From the NCBI GenBank assembly GCA_934754415.1, contig CAKVIS010000028.1, positions 1 through 23,894 of the forward strand: a stretch of 23,894 nucleotides of DNA. The letters run 5' to 3'. This document shows, piece after piece, positions 15,308 to 22,761 of the stretch. A model generated the notes under the pieces. It saw only the letters and a list, made by a program, of their open reading frames with translations, was not told where the DNA came from and ran no database searches. Numbering within the stretch: the stretch's first letter is position 1; each line of letters begins with the position of its first letter. Position numbers and translations under genes: made by a program. Source of the stretch: an uncultured Bulleidia sp. (GTDB taxonomy: Bacteria > Bacillota_I > Bacilli_A > Erysipelotrichales > Erysipelotrichaceae).

Positions 15308-16227
15308 TGAAAAGAGTAAGTATTTTACTTTGTGCAATATTACTGAGTGGATGTACAGATCCTCTGGAAGCTGCCAGAAATGCAAAGGATCCCATAGAAC
15401 AGATACGCTGGTATCAAAAGGTAAAAACATTACCTGAAGAAGATGCTGTAAAACTTCATGAGCTGTATATGCAGCAATACCCCTCCTATCTGCAACAGGA
15501 CAGCAAACTGACAGGTAACACCATTCTGAAATTACAGGCAGATCCTTCCTTACACAGTGAAGAGGGTATTACTGCAGATGAAAATGGAAATATAGTTGCC
15601 TTACCTGAAGGAGTAGAACTTACCTATACAGAAGGAAAAGTGTCTTCTGTATCTTTGGATGGTACGCTTATCTATGATGGATTTGATTTTTCCAAAGAAG
15701 GTACACAATATACAGTAAATCTCCATACAGATACCTTACCTGCATGGAAAAAAGAAGTATATCAGGATGGAAATCTGATGGAAACAGAAGATCCTGAAAA
15801 TGGATTGATAAAGTACAGTTATCATGATAATGGTAATGGAAGAATTCTGGAAGAATCACAGTGGCATATGAAAGATGACAGTACCTATACCTGGAAATAT
15901 ACGTATGAAGAAGGTGTATGTACCAGTAAGAATCTGTTTTCCAGACTGAAATCTACAGGCACCTATAAAAGCTATGTGTATGATGAAGAAGGAAGAGTGC
16001 AGATGGAAACGCAGTACAGCAATCTGATTCATCAGGATTACAGCAAAACATATACCTATAGCTATGGTACACATCTGAAAGCAGTCACTGCACAGACGGA
16101 AAAGAATACTGTAACCATACAGTATGATCTTTATGAAGAAACAGCAGTTATTATAAATGAAAAGAATGATGAAATAGGAAAGGGATATCATATACCGGCA
16201 TTTGGCTGGATCTACATATATGATTAG
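15307..16227 (+). CDS. Lipoprotein with YD-repeat-like sequence, function unknown
   Basis: This 306-residue protein has a lipobox LSGC with Cys16, so it should be a surface lipoprotein. The body is rich in Tyr, Thr and Gly, with a pattern resembling YD/Rhs or MORN-like repeats: YDGFDFSKEG, IKYSYHDNGNGRILEE, TWKYTYEEG, YKSYVYDEEGRVQMET and YTYSYGTHLKA. I cannot assign a function. It overlaps the FHA gene by one base, so the two are co-translated, and it is followed 9 bp later by the zinc-ribbon gene. The three may form one cell-envelope unit at the end of the tmk-rsmI operon. Confidence 0.75.
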   Translation: MKRVSILLCAILLSGCTDPLEAARNAKDPIEQIRWYQKVKTLPEEDAVKLHELYMQQYPSYLQQDSKLTGNTILKLQADPSLHSEEGITADENGNIVALPEGVELTYTEGKVSSVSLDGTLIYDGFDFSKEGTQYTVNLHTDTLPAWKKEVYQDGNLMETEDPENGLIKYSYHDNGNGRILEESQWHMKDDSTYTWKYTYEEGVCTSKNLFSRLKSTGTYKSYVYDEEGRVQMETQYSNLIHQDYSKTYTYSYGTHLKAVTAQTEKNTVTIQYDLYEETAVIINEKNDEIGKGYHIPAFGWIYIYD

Positions 16228-16236
16228 GACACAAAT

Positions 16237-16938
16237 ATGAAATGTATTTCCTGTGGAAGAGAAATTGAAGATGCCAAGTTTTGTCCGTATTGCGGTATAA
16301 AACAGGCACAGCCTGAAACACCTGTACAGCCAGTATCTGTGCAGGAAACTCCTGTACCAGAAACGCCATTAGCTCAGCCATCCAAAAAGCCAAAACAGGA
16401 ACTGGGATTAAAGGCATATGTAAAGAATCCTTTTGCAAGAACACCATTAAATGGTATTGCAGCACTGGTGATTCTTATAGTGAATGTCATTGCGGCCATT
16501 GTATTAATTTATGCAGTCACAAGCAGTTTTACTGCTTTGATTATGAATATGATGGGTGGAGCTATGTATGGCTTTGAAGAGGAATTCTCACATCCAGACA
16601 TTGCGACCTATTGTGTGGCTGGCTCTGTGATTTCCTTAAGCTCCTTTGTATTTTTCTATCTTGAAGAAGTGGTATTAGCCCCTAAACTAATCAAGGATGC
16701 CTTTGGTAAAGCCTGTGGAAAGCTATTCCTTCCTACAGTGCTGGATGTGATTGCCATTGTCTGCTTCTTTGTGGATATGGAACTTGGATTACTGTTTACA
16801 GGTTTATCCGCATTAACAAAGATACTTGCAGTATCCAGAATCGGTAATAAAGAACAGAACGGATATGTGTCTATCCTCATGGTATTACTGTATATTGCAT
16901 TTATTGCAGTGATATTCGGAGTGGTATTTGCAGGTTAA
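16237..16938 (+). CDS. Zinc-ribbon multi-pass membrane protein
   Basis: The protein has 233 residues. The N-terminus is a zinc ribbon: Cys3, Cys6, Cys16 and Cys19 (CISCG and CPYCG). A Pro/Glu/Gln linker (residues 25-55) follows, then about four membrane helices starting near residue 72 (IAALVILIVNVIAAIVLIY). Such proteins are widespread and uncharacterised in Firmicutes; the ribbon is probably cytoplasmic. It lies close to the lipoprotein gene and ends the operon, with a terminator at 17012. Confidence 0.82.
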   Translation: MKCISCGREIEDAKFCPYCGIKQAQPETPVQPVSVQETPVPETPLAQPSKKPKQELGLKAYVKNPFARTPLNGIAALVILIVNVIAAIVLIYAVTSSFTALIMNMMGGAMYGFEEEFSHPDIATYCVAGSVISLSSFVFFYLEEVVLAPKLIKDAFGKACGKLFLPTVLDVIAIVCFFVDMELGLLFTGLSALTKILAVSRIGNKEQNGYVSILMVLLYIAFIAVIFGVVFAG

Positions 16939-17011
16939 TCTGTAAGTCTTGATTGGTTTCACGCTGTATCAGATGTGTCATAAGGGTTGAAATTCAGCAT
17001 AACCCAAAACG

Positions 17012-17038
17012 AAAAGAGGAGAGCTAACTCCTCTTTTT
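17012..17038 (+). terminator. Intrinsic terminator of the tmk-rsmI-FHA operon
   Basis: AAAAGAGGAG pairs perfectly with CTCCTCTTTT around AGCTAA, followed by T. The stretch before it (16939-17011) shows nothing further. Confidence 0.92.
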
Positions 17039-17111
17039 AAGATCTGTTTGCTATAAAATATTACATAAACTCATGAAACAATTACGTACTCTACAGGTGT
17101 ATACTATATCT

Positions 17112-17567
17112 ATGAAGAATTTTAATGTAGAATCATTTAAGGATACACGTATCCATAAGCAACTTTCTCAGGATGATATAGCAGCAAAGTTGTTTGTAAG
17201 CAGAACTATTGTATCTAACTGGGAAAATGGGAAAGCTGAACCAAACAGCAGGCAGTTAAAACAACTGGAAGACATACTGGAAGTATCTTTACATAAAGGT
17301 GATACAGAAGCTTATAGAAAGTATCTGCCAGTTATACTGGATGCCTGTATAGTGATAGCTTTGATGGCATGCAGTTATTTCTATGTATCTCTGGTAACGA
17401 TATTCCTGTTAGCAGGATCACTGGTATTTATTTATAAAAGACATATGTCCAGTATATGGTACGTTGCGGTTATTTCCCTGTTAGTTATTGTGTGTTTAAA
17501 GTACATGGAAATACATTATGGGTACTTAATGCAGTCGCCGTCATTTAGAACTATTGAATTAAACTAA
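17112..17567 (+). CDS. XRE-family HTH regulator with membrane tail, paralogue 1
   Basis: The protein has 151 residues. The HTH (about residues 8-60) includes QLSQDDIAAKLFVSRTIVSN and WENGKAEP. About two to three hydrophobic segments follow (from residue 76: YLPVILDACIVIALMACSY). I chose ATG 17112 over the upstream ATG 17073 because the next paralogue also starts just before its HTH and also has 151 residues. The ribosome site is weak; TATACT (17100-17105) ends six bases before ATG 17112, so a leaderless start is possible. It is the first of three tandem paralogues, likely membrane-tethered regulators that sense an envelope signal. Confidence 0.8.
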   Translation: MKNFNVESFKDTRIHKQLSQDDIAAKLFVSRTIVSNWENGKAEPNSRQLKQLEDILEVSLHKGDTEAYRKYLPVILDACIVIALMACSYFYVSLVTIFLLAGSLVFIYKRHMSSIWYVAVISLLVIVCLKYMEIHYGYLMQSPSFRTIELN

Positions 17568-17589
17568 GAAGGTATTTTGGGAGAAAGTT

Positions 17590-18045
17590 ATGAAGATATT
17601 TGATAAAGATTTATTTAAAAAGATACGTAAAGAGAAAAAGTGCAGTCAGCAGGAAATAGCGGATGTTTTACATATCAACAGAAGTTATATCTCACAATGG
17701 GAATCTGGTTCTGTCACACCATCTCAGGAACAGGTACAGCAGTTAGAAGAGTATCTGAATGTATCTTTGTATAAGCAAGAAAAAGCACAATGGCTGTCAG
17801 AGTTACAGACTAATCTCTTAGATCCTTTACTGCTGATATTTATAGCTTATAAGTGTTATGAATATTGTTATAGTTTTTTCTCTGTTATTGTATCTGTTTG
17901 TGCAATGGTTTTTGCATGGAAGAGGAAACTGTCTTATCCGTGGATTGTGTTTACAATATGTTCTTTGATATTTATTCTCCGATTCTATATAGGAATAAAA
18001 TATGGATGTTTTGATTATTCTTGGGTGTATTATAAGGTGTCATAA
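17590..18045 (+). CDS. XRE-family HTH regulator with membrane tail, paralogue 2
   Basis: The protein has 151 residues. The HTH contains KCSQQEIADVLHINRSYISQ and WESGSVTP. Hydrophobic segments follow from about residue 75 (LLDPLLLIFIAYKC, then SFFSVIVSVCAMVFAW, then WIVFTICSLIFILRFYIG). GGGAG lies eight bases before ATG 17590. It is in the same direction as paralogue 1, 22 bp behind, and 2 bp ahead of paralogue 3. The three HTH cores are alike but the membrane parts differ, which suggests duplication followed by divergence of the sensing part. Confidence 0.83.
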   Translation: MKIFDKDLFKKIRKEKKCSQQEIADVLHINRSYISQWESGSVTPSQEQVQQLEEYLNVSLYKQEKAQWLSELQTNLLDPLLLIFIAYKCYEYCYSFFSVIVSVCAMVFAWKRKLSYPWIVFTICSLIFILRFYIGIKYGCFDYSWVYYKVS

Positions 18046-18047
18046 GT

Positions 18048-18536
18048 ATGAAGAAAGTATTTAGTAAAGAGAAACTGGTATCTCAAAGAAAAAAGAAACA
18101 CATGACACAGATAGATCTGGCATCAGCTATGAATGTCAGTCGTGCCCTGGTTTCTTCGTGGGAAAATGGTAAAGCAATACCCAATGACGCTAATCTTCAA
18201 CAGTTACGTGGCATATTAGGAGAAGAAGTAGTTGAAAAAGAGAAGAAAGACATACTATGGATAACGTATCTGAGAAATCATATTTCTCCTATAACTGTGT
18301 ATCATTGTATTATCATAGCCGTCTTATTCTGGTTTGAATATTATATGTATCCAATTGGACAGATTCCTGCATTAACAATTTACCTGTATGCCAAGCGGGA
18401 AAAACTGCCAGTGTGGTTTCAGCTGATTATGATTGGAGTTCTGGTATTTGAATTCTCAACTCTTTATTTTCATCTTCGTCCTGTTGTACCGGTCGGATGG
18501 ATAGAACTTCCACAGGAAAGAATATATCCTCAGTAA
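18048..18536 (+). CDS. XRE-family HTH regulator with membrane tail, paralogue 3
   Basis: The protein has 162 residues. The HTH is HMTQIDLASAMNVSRALVSS followed by WENGKAIP. After residue 80 come hydrophobic segments (ISPITVYHCIIIAVLFW, then FQLIMIGVLVFEFSTLYF) and a short polar end. It starts 2 bp after paralogue 2 with AAGGTG in front. Its 3' end overlaps the convergent secreted-protein gene by 7 bp (18530-18536). There is no obvious terminator between the two. Confidence 0.82.
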   Translation: MKKVFSKEKLVSQRKKKHMTQIDLASAMNVSRALVSSWENGKAIPNDANLQQLRGILGEEVVEKEKKDILWITYLRNHISPITVYHCIIIAVLFWFEYYMYPIGQIPALTIYLYAKREKLPVWFQLIMIGVLVFEFSTLYFHLRPVVPVGWIELPQERIYPQ

Positions 18537-19009
18537 ATATCTCTCTGAATTTCTCCATTCTGTATATAGCAAAGTAATACATAATTGTAAGTTTTGCCAT
18601 TTTTGGAAACACTTGCATGTTGCTTTACATTTGATGTAGTGTGTGTCAGGTAATTAGAAGTGACTGTATAACCAGGTTCTGTATATACAACATTATCAAA
18701 TGCACGGGTGATATATTGATTGGTGTTTACACTTACATAATATCTCATTTCCACGAGATCTTTTTTTGCAGAAACGGTATATACGCCGGCAGAAATTCTA
18801 CTGTTGGCGTTTTCATTTTTGGAAAGAGGCTGGATAGCTGTAATAGTGATTTCCCATTCTTCTCCATAAGAGTCGGTTTCAGTATATGTTTTTGATCCTT
18901 CTTCGTATAATGAAAAGCCTTCTGAAGTGTCAGCAGGTTCTTCTGCTGCAACTGGAATAATGCCGCCTGTAAGAACCAGGCAAAGTAAATAAATGAATAA
19001 TTTTCGCAT
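18530..19009 (-). CDS. Small secreted protein of unknown function
   Basis: This 159-residue protein has a clear signal peptide (MRKLFIYLLCLVLTGG, likely cut after VAA at residue 22). The mature part is beta-rich: SKTYTETDSYGEEWEITITAI, then AGVYTVSAKKDLVEMRYYVS, then TEPGYTVTSNYLTHTTSNVK. This looks like a single Ig-like or beta-sandwich domain; it recalls small secreted Firmicute proteins of DUF5626 type, but that is only from memory. AAGGAGA precedes ATG 19009. It is divergent from the 19308 secreted-protein operon and shares an intergenic region containing a large inverted repeat. Confidence 0.7.
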   Translation of the reverse strand: MRKLFIYLLCLVLTGGIIPVAAEEPADTSEGFSLYEEGSKTYTETDSYGEEWEITITAIQPLSKNENANSRISAGVYTVSAKKDLVEMRYYVSVNTNQYITRAFDNVVYTEPGYTVTSNYLTHTTSNVKQHASVSKNGKTYNYVLLCYIQNGEIQRDIY

Positions 19010-19061
19010 ATGTTTAAATCTCCTTGTCTATTTGCATCCCATTTGTACACTACATAAGGTG

Positions 19062-19139
19062 AAAAGTAACGTCATTTTTTCGTTAGAAAATGTCAAAAGT
19101 GTGTCTGACATTTTTTAACACAATTATGACGTTACTTTT
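19062..19139. repeat. 78-nt inverted repeat between divergent secreted-protein genes
   Basis: The outer arms AAAAGTAACGTCAT (19062-19075) and ATGACGTTACTTTT (19126-19139) are perfect over 14 bp. The inner arms GTTAGAAAATGTCA (19082-19095) and TGACATTTTTTAAC (19106-19119) match except one position. The loop is 10 nt. It lies in the 5' regions of both flanking genes, so a normal terminator role is unlikely. It may be a regulatory site or a MITE-like insertion. Confidence 0.85.
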
Positions 19140-19213
19140 TTGCATGTGAATGCTAGTGTTTAGACAGGAAAGGCGAGGTATTTGATAATGACAGCCAGGT
19201 ATAAGAACGGAGA

Positions 19214-19242
19214 TTGTTGTATATGCCTATAGTAAATATAGG
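19214..19242 (+). promoter_or_regulatory. Candidate promoter/operator of the secreted-protein ABC operon
   Basis: CCTATA (19226-19231) and TATAGG (19237-19242) form an inverted repeat with a 5-base spacer. TTGTTG at 19214-19219 is 17 bp from TATAGG, a weak -35/-10 pair, so a repressor could act on this site. The ribosome site AAGGAG lies just before ATG 19308. Confidence 0.4.
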
Positions 19243-19307
19243 TATGCATAATTTAAAGCAATCATAATTGAAAGAAATACATAAAAGATAAAAACAAGGA
19301 GAAATTT

Positions 19308-19796
19308 ATGAAAAAACTTAATACTAAAATTACAACCATGGTTCTAACGGCAATGTTTTCCATTGGTGTAGCAAGCAAAGCAATTTCTGCCAGCAGTGCA
19401 GTTCCAGCAAGTAACGTAGACAGAGCATATTCTTTCTATTTCTCAGAAGAGGGTGCAGTGAAAGACACAGGTCATCAGCCTAAAGAGGATGATTCAAGTT
19501 TATATATGAATTATTCTGGTAATGGCCCGGCATATACTGCAAAAGCATTAGGTTACACTTATTATTATTTTGTAAAGGATTGTTCATATGATCCTGCAGA
19601 TACAGGTCAGTTTTCCTACCAGTATAGATTTGAACCAGGGCAAAGCCGTTTCATGTATAACTATGTCAAGGAAAACGGCTATAATCACGCTGGAATTCGT
19701 GCTACTTCATCAGGTGCTGGAACAGCTGCAGGTGTTTGGAGTCCTGACAGTGTACCTGAAGCAGGTGTTTTACCTGCAAGCGATTATATTCGATAG
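19308..19796 (+). CDS. Tyr-rich secreted protein, first gene of the ABC operon
   Basis: The protein has 162 residues. A signal peptide ends near residue 28-30 (VASKAISASSA). The mature part of about 133 residues is rich in Tyr, Phe, Ser and Gly with a single Cys (KDCSYD). It has the stretches YTAKALGYTYYYFVKD, FSYQYRFEPGQSRFMYNY and, near the end, SSGAGTAAGVWSPDSVPE. The layout, secreted protein followed by a split ABC-2 transporter, recalls small secreted proteins of DUF2712 or lactococcin-972 style, whose C-termini also carry an xGxW segment. This resemblance is from memory and not secure. It is not a classical double-glycine or lantibiotic precursor. It may be a bacteriocin-like or stress-related secreted protein. 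Confidence 0.7.
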   Translation: MKKLNTKITTMVLTAMFSIGVASKAISASSAVPASNVDRAYSFYFSEEGAVKDTGHQPKEDDSSLYMNYSGNGPAYTAKALGYTYYYFVKDCSYDPADTGQFSYQYRFEPGQSRFMYNYVKENGYNHAGIRATSSGAGTAAGVWSPDSVPEAGVLPASDYIR

Positions 19797-19814
19797 AGAT
19801 ACGCAGAGGATACT

Positions 19815-20675
19815 ATGAAAAAATTCTTGAGAATTGATTTGGAAAGAATACTTCATAGTAAACGTCTTTACATATCATTGGGGATTGGGACACTGATAGT
19901 ACTGTCACATTTCATGTTTGTGACACACCCTTTTAGGCGGTGGAGTGAATGGTTAACAGCGCTGATGACTACACCGGATATGGCAAAATATCAGATCATT
20001 GGTTCTATGTATCCGATTCCCTGGTACAGTGAATGGATAGGAGGGGAATGTTTTTCCCTTCCTTCTACTGCTTTTTTTATGCTGATTCCTGTACTTGCTG
20101 TATTACCTTATGGTGACAGTATTACCAATGATCATGTAAGCGGTTATGTGAAAAATGTATTCTTCAGAGAAAACAGAAAAAAATATTATCAGTCAAAACT
20201 ACTTTGTTCCTTTCTTGTGGGTGGTATTACCGTCTGTATTCCTTTACTGATAGATATATATCTTTGTACTATGGTAAGACCTTCTATTCCTTTAATGCCG
20301 GAAGCTTCTAATACATTTATAGATTTCGGACAGATGTTCAGTAAGCTGTACTATACACATTCTTGTATATACATGATGGTGTATCTGTGTATTATCTTTG
20401 TGTACAGTGGACTGTTTTCTGCTTTAGGAACAGGACTGGGCATTTTCAGTACGAACAGATTTATACCTCTTATCTTTCCATTTGTAGTGTTCATGTTTGA
20501 AGGCACTGTAGCAGGAGCTTTACAGTATCCTCAATGGGCAATAGAGAACTTTCTGACACCTGCACAAAGAGTTAATGGGATTACTTTTCCAATTGTACTT
20601 ATAGAAGCAGTTATTCTGTTACTTGTCTGTGTTGGTATGTATGTATATGGGGCAAATCATGATGAAACGTTATAA
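19815..20675 (+). CDS. ABC-2-like permease, subunit 1 of the accessory transporter
   Basis: The protein has 286 residues and six membrane segments: around 18-37, 80-97, 129-150, 178-203, 211-226 and 255-280. A first extracellular loop of about 40 residues (FRRWSEWLTALMTTPDMAKY onward) follows TM1. GDSITNDHVSGYVKNVFFRE after TM2 matches the coupling segment of LanE/LanG-like and other ABC-2 permeases, which contact the ATPase. AGAGGA lies before ATG 19815. A second, different permease is encoded at 21245 and the ATPase at 22128, so the transporter is probably heteromeric. Direction is likely export or membrane-protection; the substrate could be the 19308 product. Confidence 0.78.
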   Translation: MKKFLRIDLERILHSKRLYISLGIGTLIVLSHFMFVTHPFRRWSEWLTALMTTPDMAKYQIIGSMYPIPWYSEWIGGECFSLPSTAFFMLIPVLAVLPYGDSITNDHVSGYVKNVFFRENRKKYYQSKLLCSFLVGGITVCIPLLIDIYLCTMVRPSIPLMPEASNTFIDFGQMFSKLYYTHSCIYMMVYLCIIFVYSGLFSALGTGLGIFSTNRFIPLIFPFVVFMFEGTVAGALQYPQWAIENFLTPAQRVNGITFPIVLIEAVILLLVCVGMYVYGANHDETL

Positions 20676-21240
20676 GAGAAGACATATCCTGATACTGGTA
20701 CTCAGTATCCTTCTTGGGGGAATATGGATTGCAGGATTTTCCAATCAGAAACGTAAATATCCTTCAGGCGGTTATACAACCTATTCTATGCATGAACCGT
20801 TTGAATTATTTGGCTGTACATTTGAAGTGACAGGTGTAGAAACCTATGAATATATTTCTTTTGTCAAAGAACATAATTTAACAGATCCGTCTTTAAATAC
20901 CCGGCAGAATGACAATGCACAGTTGATTTCTGTAAAAGTCAGAGTGACAAATACGTCTGATACAGAACAGAGAGTAATTTTATATCCAATTATGATCAGT
21001 ACTGTGGATCAGGCAGACGCATTGGAACTTATTACCTATATGGAACTTCATGACAACTCTTCTGCAGGACTGGCTCCGACTCTTCAACCTGGAGAAACCT
21101 ATGAAACAGAATTACCATATACTGAATGGGGATTATACTGGGGTGTGAAGGAAGGGAATATGATAGATAAAATACCTTTAAGAGTGACATTTACTTTATA
21201 TCCTGAAAAGTACAGTGTTTTACTGAATGATTTGTGGTGA
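20659..21240 (+). CDS. Membrane-anchored extracytoplasmic accessory protein (DUF4352-like beta-sandwich)
   Basis: The protein has 193 residues from ATG 20659 (MMKRYKRRHILILVLS), which has GGGG just upstream and overlaps the permease 3' end. A longer frame begins at 20623 but lacks a ribosome site. After the single N-terminal helix the body resembles a DUF4352-type Ig-like fold: FELFGCTFEVTGVETYEY, AQLISVKVRVTNTSDTEQRV and LQPGETYETELPYTEW. The TNTS segment is typical of that fold. It sits between the two permease genes, so it probably contacts the transporter outside the membrane. The exact role is unknown. Confidence 0.68.
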   Translation: MMKRYKRRHILILVLSILLGGIWIAGFSNQKRKYPSGGYTTYSMHEPFELFGCTFEVTGVETYEYISFVKEHNLTDPSLNTRQNDNAQLISVKVRVTNTSDTEQRVILYPIMISTVDQADALELITYMELHDNSSAGLAPTLQPGETYETELPYTEWGLYWGVKEGNMIDKIPLRVTFTLYPEKYSVLLNDLW

Positions 21241-21244
21241 TGGT

Positions 21245-22123
21245 ATGAGACAAAGGTATTTTAAGGAAATAATCAAACAGTCATCACATGATATCTATGC
21301 TGGTGTATATAAAAACAGATATAAGTATCTGATAGTTCTTGCCTTACTGGTTGTGTATTTCTGTAATTATAAGATACAGATTCATGCCATGTATATGAAT
21401 GAACCATATACTGTACCTTCCAGTTTTATGGATATGTGCATTTATCTGTTCAAGGGGAAAATCTACTTTACCGCCAATCCAAATATGAAATATGAAATAC
21501 CATATATGTGGCTGAGTGAACAGATGATTACCTTATATATTGTAGGAAGTTATGCAAGTGATGAACGTACAAGACTTGGTCAGCAATACCTGATTCGTAC
21601 ATCACATACATCCTCCTGGCTATTGGGAAAGGTTGCGTATGCTGTAGTCAGTATCATTCTGTACTACTGCCTGTTATTTGTGTTTACATTTGCAGTGACA
21701 GTACCTTTTTCTCATCAGGTATTTACTCTGCATGAAGATCTTATAGCCATGTCCTCCGGTATCTTCATTGCCAATCATACAACCTTAGATATCTATCGTG
21801 CTGTTTTTGTAATGCCATTTCTTACATCATTGGTATTTGGTATCGCCATGGTGGTATTACAGCTGGTTGTAAAACCGGTCTATGTGTATGGAATAGAGCT
21901 GGTATATATACTGGCATCTGATTATAAATTATCATATTTCCTGATTGGTAATTATTCCATGATTGTACGTAATGTCCAGCAAAATCGTCAGTTCATTGAA
22001 GAAGGCATTACAGGATTTATTGATCCTGCAAAGGGTATAGTGATAGAGCTGATACTGATAGTGGTTTTATGTATAGCAGGAAATCTGGTTTTAAAGAAAT
22101 ACGATTATCTGGAAAGAGAGTGA
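21245..22123 (+). CDS. ABC-2-like permease, subunit 2 of the accessory transporter
   Basis: The protein has 292 residues from ATG 21245 (MRQRYFKEIIKQSSHDIYAG); an in-frame ATG at 21227 is possible. There are six hydrophobic segments with a large loop after the first (about residues 45-85). SYASDERTRLGQQYLIRTSH after TM2 is the coupling segment, equivalent to GDSITNDHVSGYV in subunit 1. It is unlike subunit 1 in sequence but alike in plan, so the two likely form a heterodimer. It follows the accessory gene by 4 bp and precedes the ATPase gene by 4 bp. Confidence 0.75.
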   Translation: MRQRYFKEIIKQSSHDIYAGVYKNRYKYLIVLALLVVYFCNYKIQIHAMYMNEPYTVPSSFMDMCIYLFKGKIYFTANPNMKYEIPYMWLSEQMITLYIVGSYASDERTRLGQQYLIRTSHTSSWLLGKVAYAVVSIILYYCLLFVFTFAVTVPFSHQVFTLHEDLIAMSSGIFIANHTTLDIYRAVFVMPFLTSLVFGIAMVVLQLVVKPVYVYGIELVYILASDYKLSYFLIGNYSMIVRNVQQNRQFIEEGITGFIDPAKGIVIELILIVVLCIAGNLVLKKYDYLERE

Positions 22124-22127
22124 GTGT

Positions 22128-22760
22128 ATGACACAAGTAAATATAGTGAAGTATTCCAAGACAATTAAAGACAGAGTGATATTAGAAGATGTGTCCTTAT
22201 CCTTTACCGGTGGTAAAGTGTATGGCTTAAAAGGTGTCAATGGCAGTGGTAAGACGATGTTACTAAGAGCTGTATGTGGTCTTATCTATCCTACACATGG
22301 CTATGTGGAGATAGATGGAGAAAGACTTGGAAAAGATATCTCTTTTCCTAGATCCATCAGTGCCTTGATAGAATCTCCTGCTTTTCTGGATAATTTTACA
22401 GGGTATAAGAATCTTGAGATGATAGCTTCTTTAAAAGAGGTAGCTACAAAAGAAGATATAGAAAATGCACTGAGGGAAGTGGGACTGGATCCTCATGATA
22501 CAAGGACCTATAGAAAATACTCATTAGGTATGAAACAGAAGTTAGGATTAGCATGCTGCTTCATGGAGAATCCGGACATCATCTTATTAGATGAACCATT
22601 TAATGCCTTGGATGAAGAAAGTGTAGAGAAGGTAAAGAAGATTATTTTAAAGCATAAGGAAAGAGGCGCTTTGATAGTCTTAGCCTGTCATGATGGAGAG
22701 TCTTTAAGTTCCTTATCTGATGAAATTTATAATATCGTGGAAGGCAGGGTGAAATACTGA
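22128..22760 (+). CDS. ABC transporter ATP-binding protein of the accessory system
   Basis: This 210-residue single nucleotide-binding domain has Walker A GVNGSGKT (36-43), signature YSLGMKQK (131-138), Walker B IILLDE (151-156) with the D-loop NALDE, and switch His188 in ACHDG. The signature LGMKQ is common in LanF/CcmA-like exporters. It should energise the two ABC-2 permeases encoded upstream. It is a compact version lacking any C-terminal extension. The gene lies 4 bp after permease 2 and 1 bp ahead of the last gene. Confidence 0.92.
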   Translation: MTQVNIVKYSKTIKDRVILEDVSLSFTGGKVYGLKGVNGSGKTMLLRAVCGLIYPTHGYVEIDGERLGKDISFPRSISALIESPAFLDNFTGYKNLEMIASLKEVATKEDIENALREVGLDPHDTRTYRKYSLGMKQKLGLACCFMENPDIILLDEPFNALDEESVEKVKKIILKHKERGALIVLACHDGESLSSLSDEIYNIVEGRVKY

Positions 22761-22761
22761 T

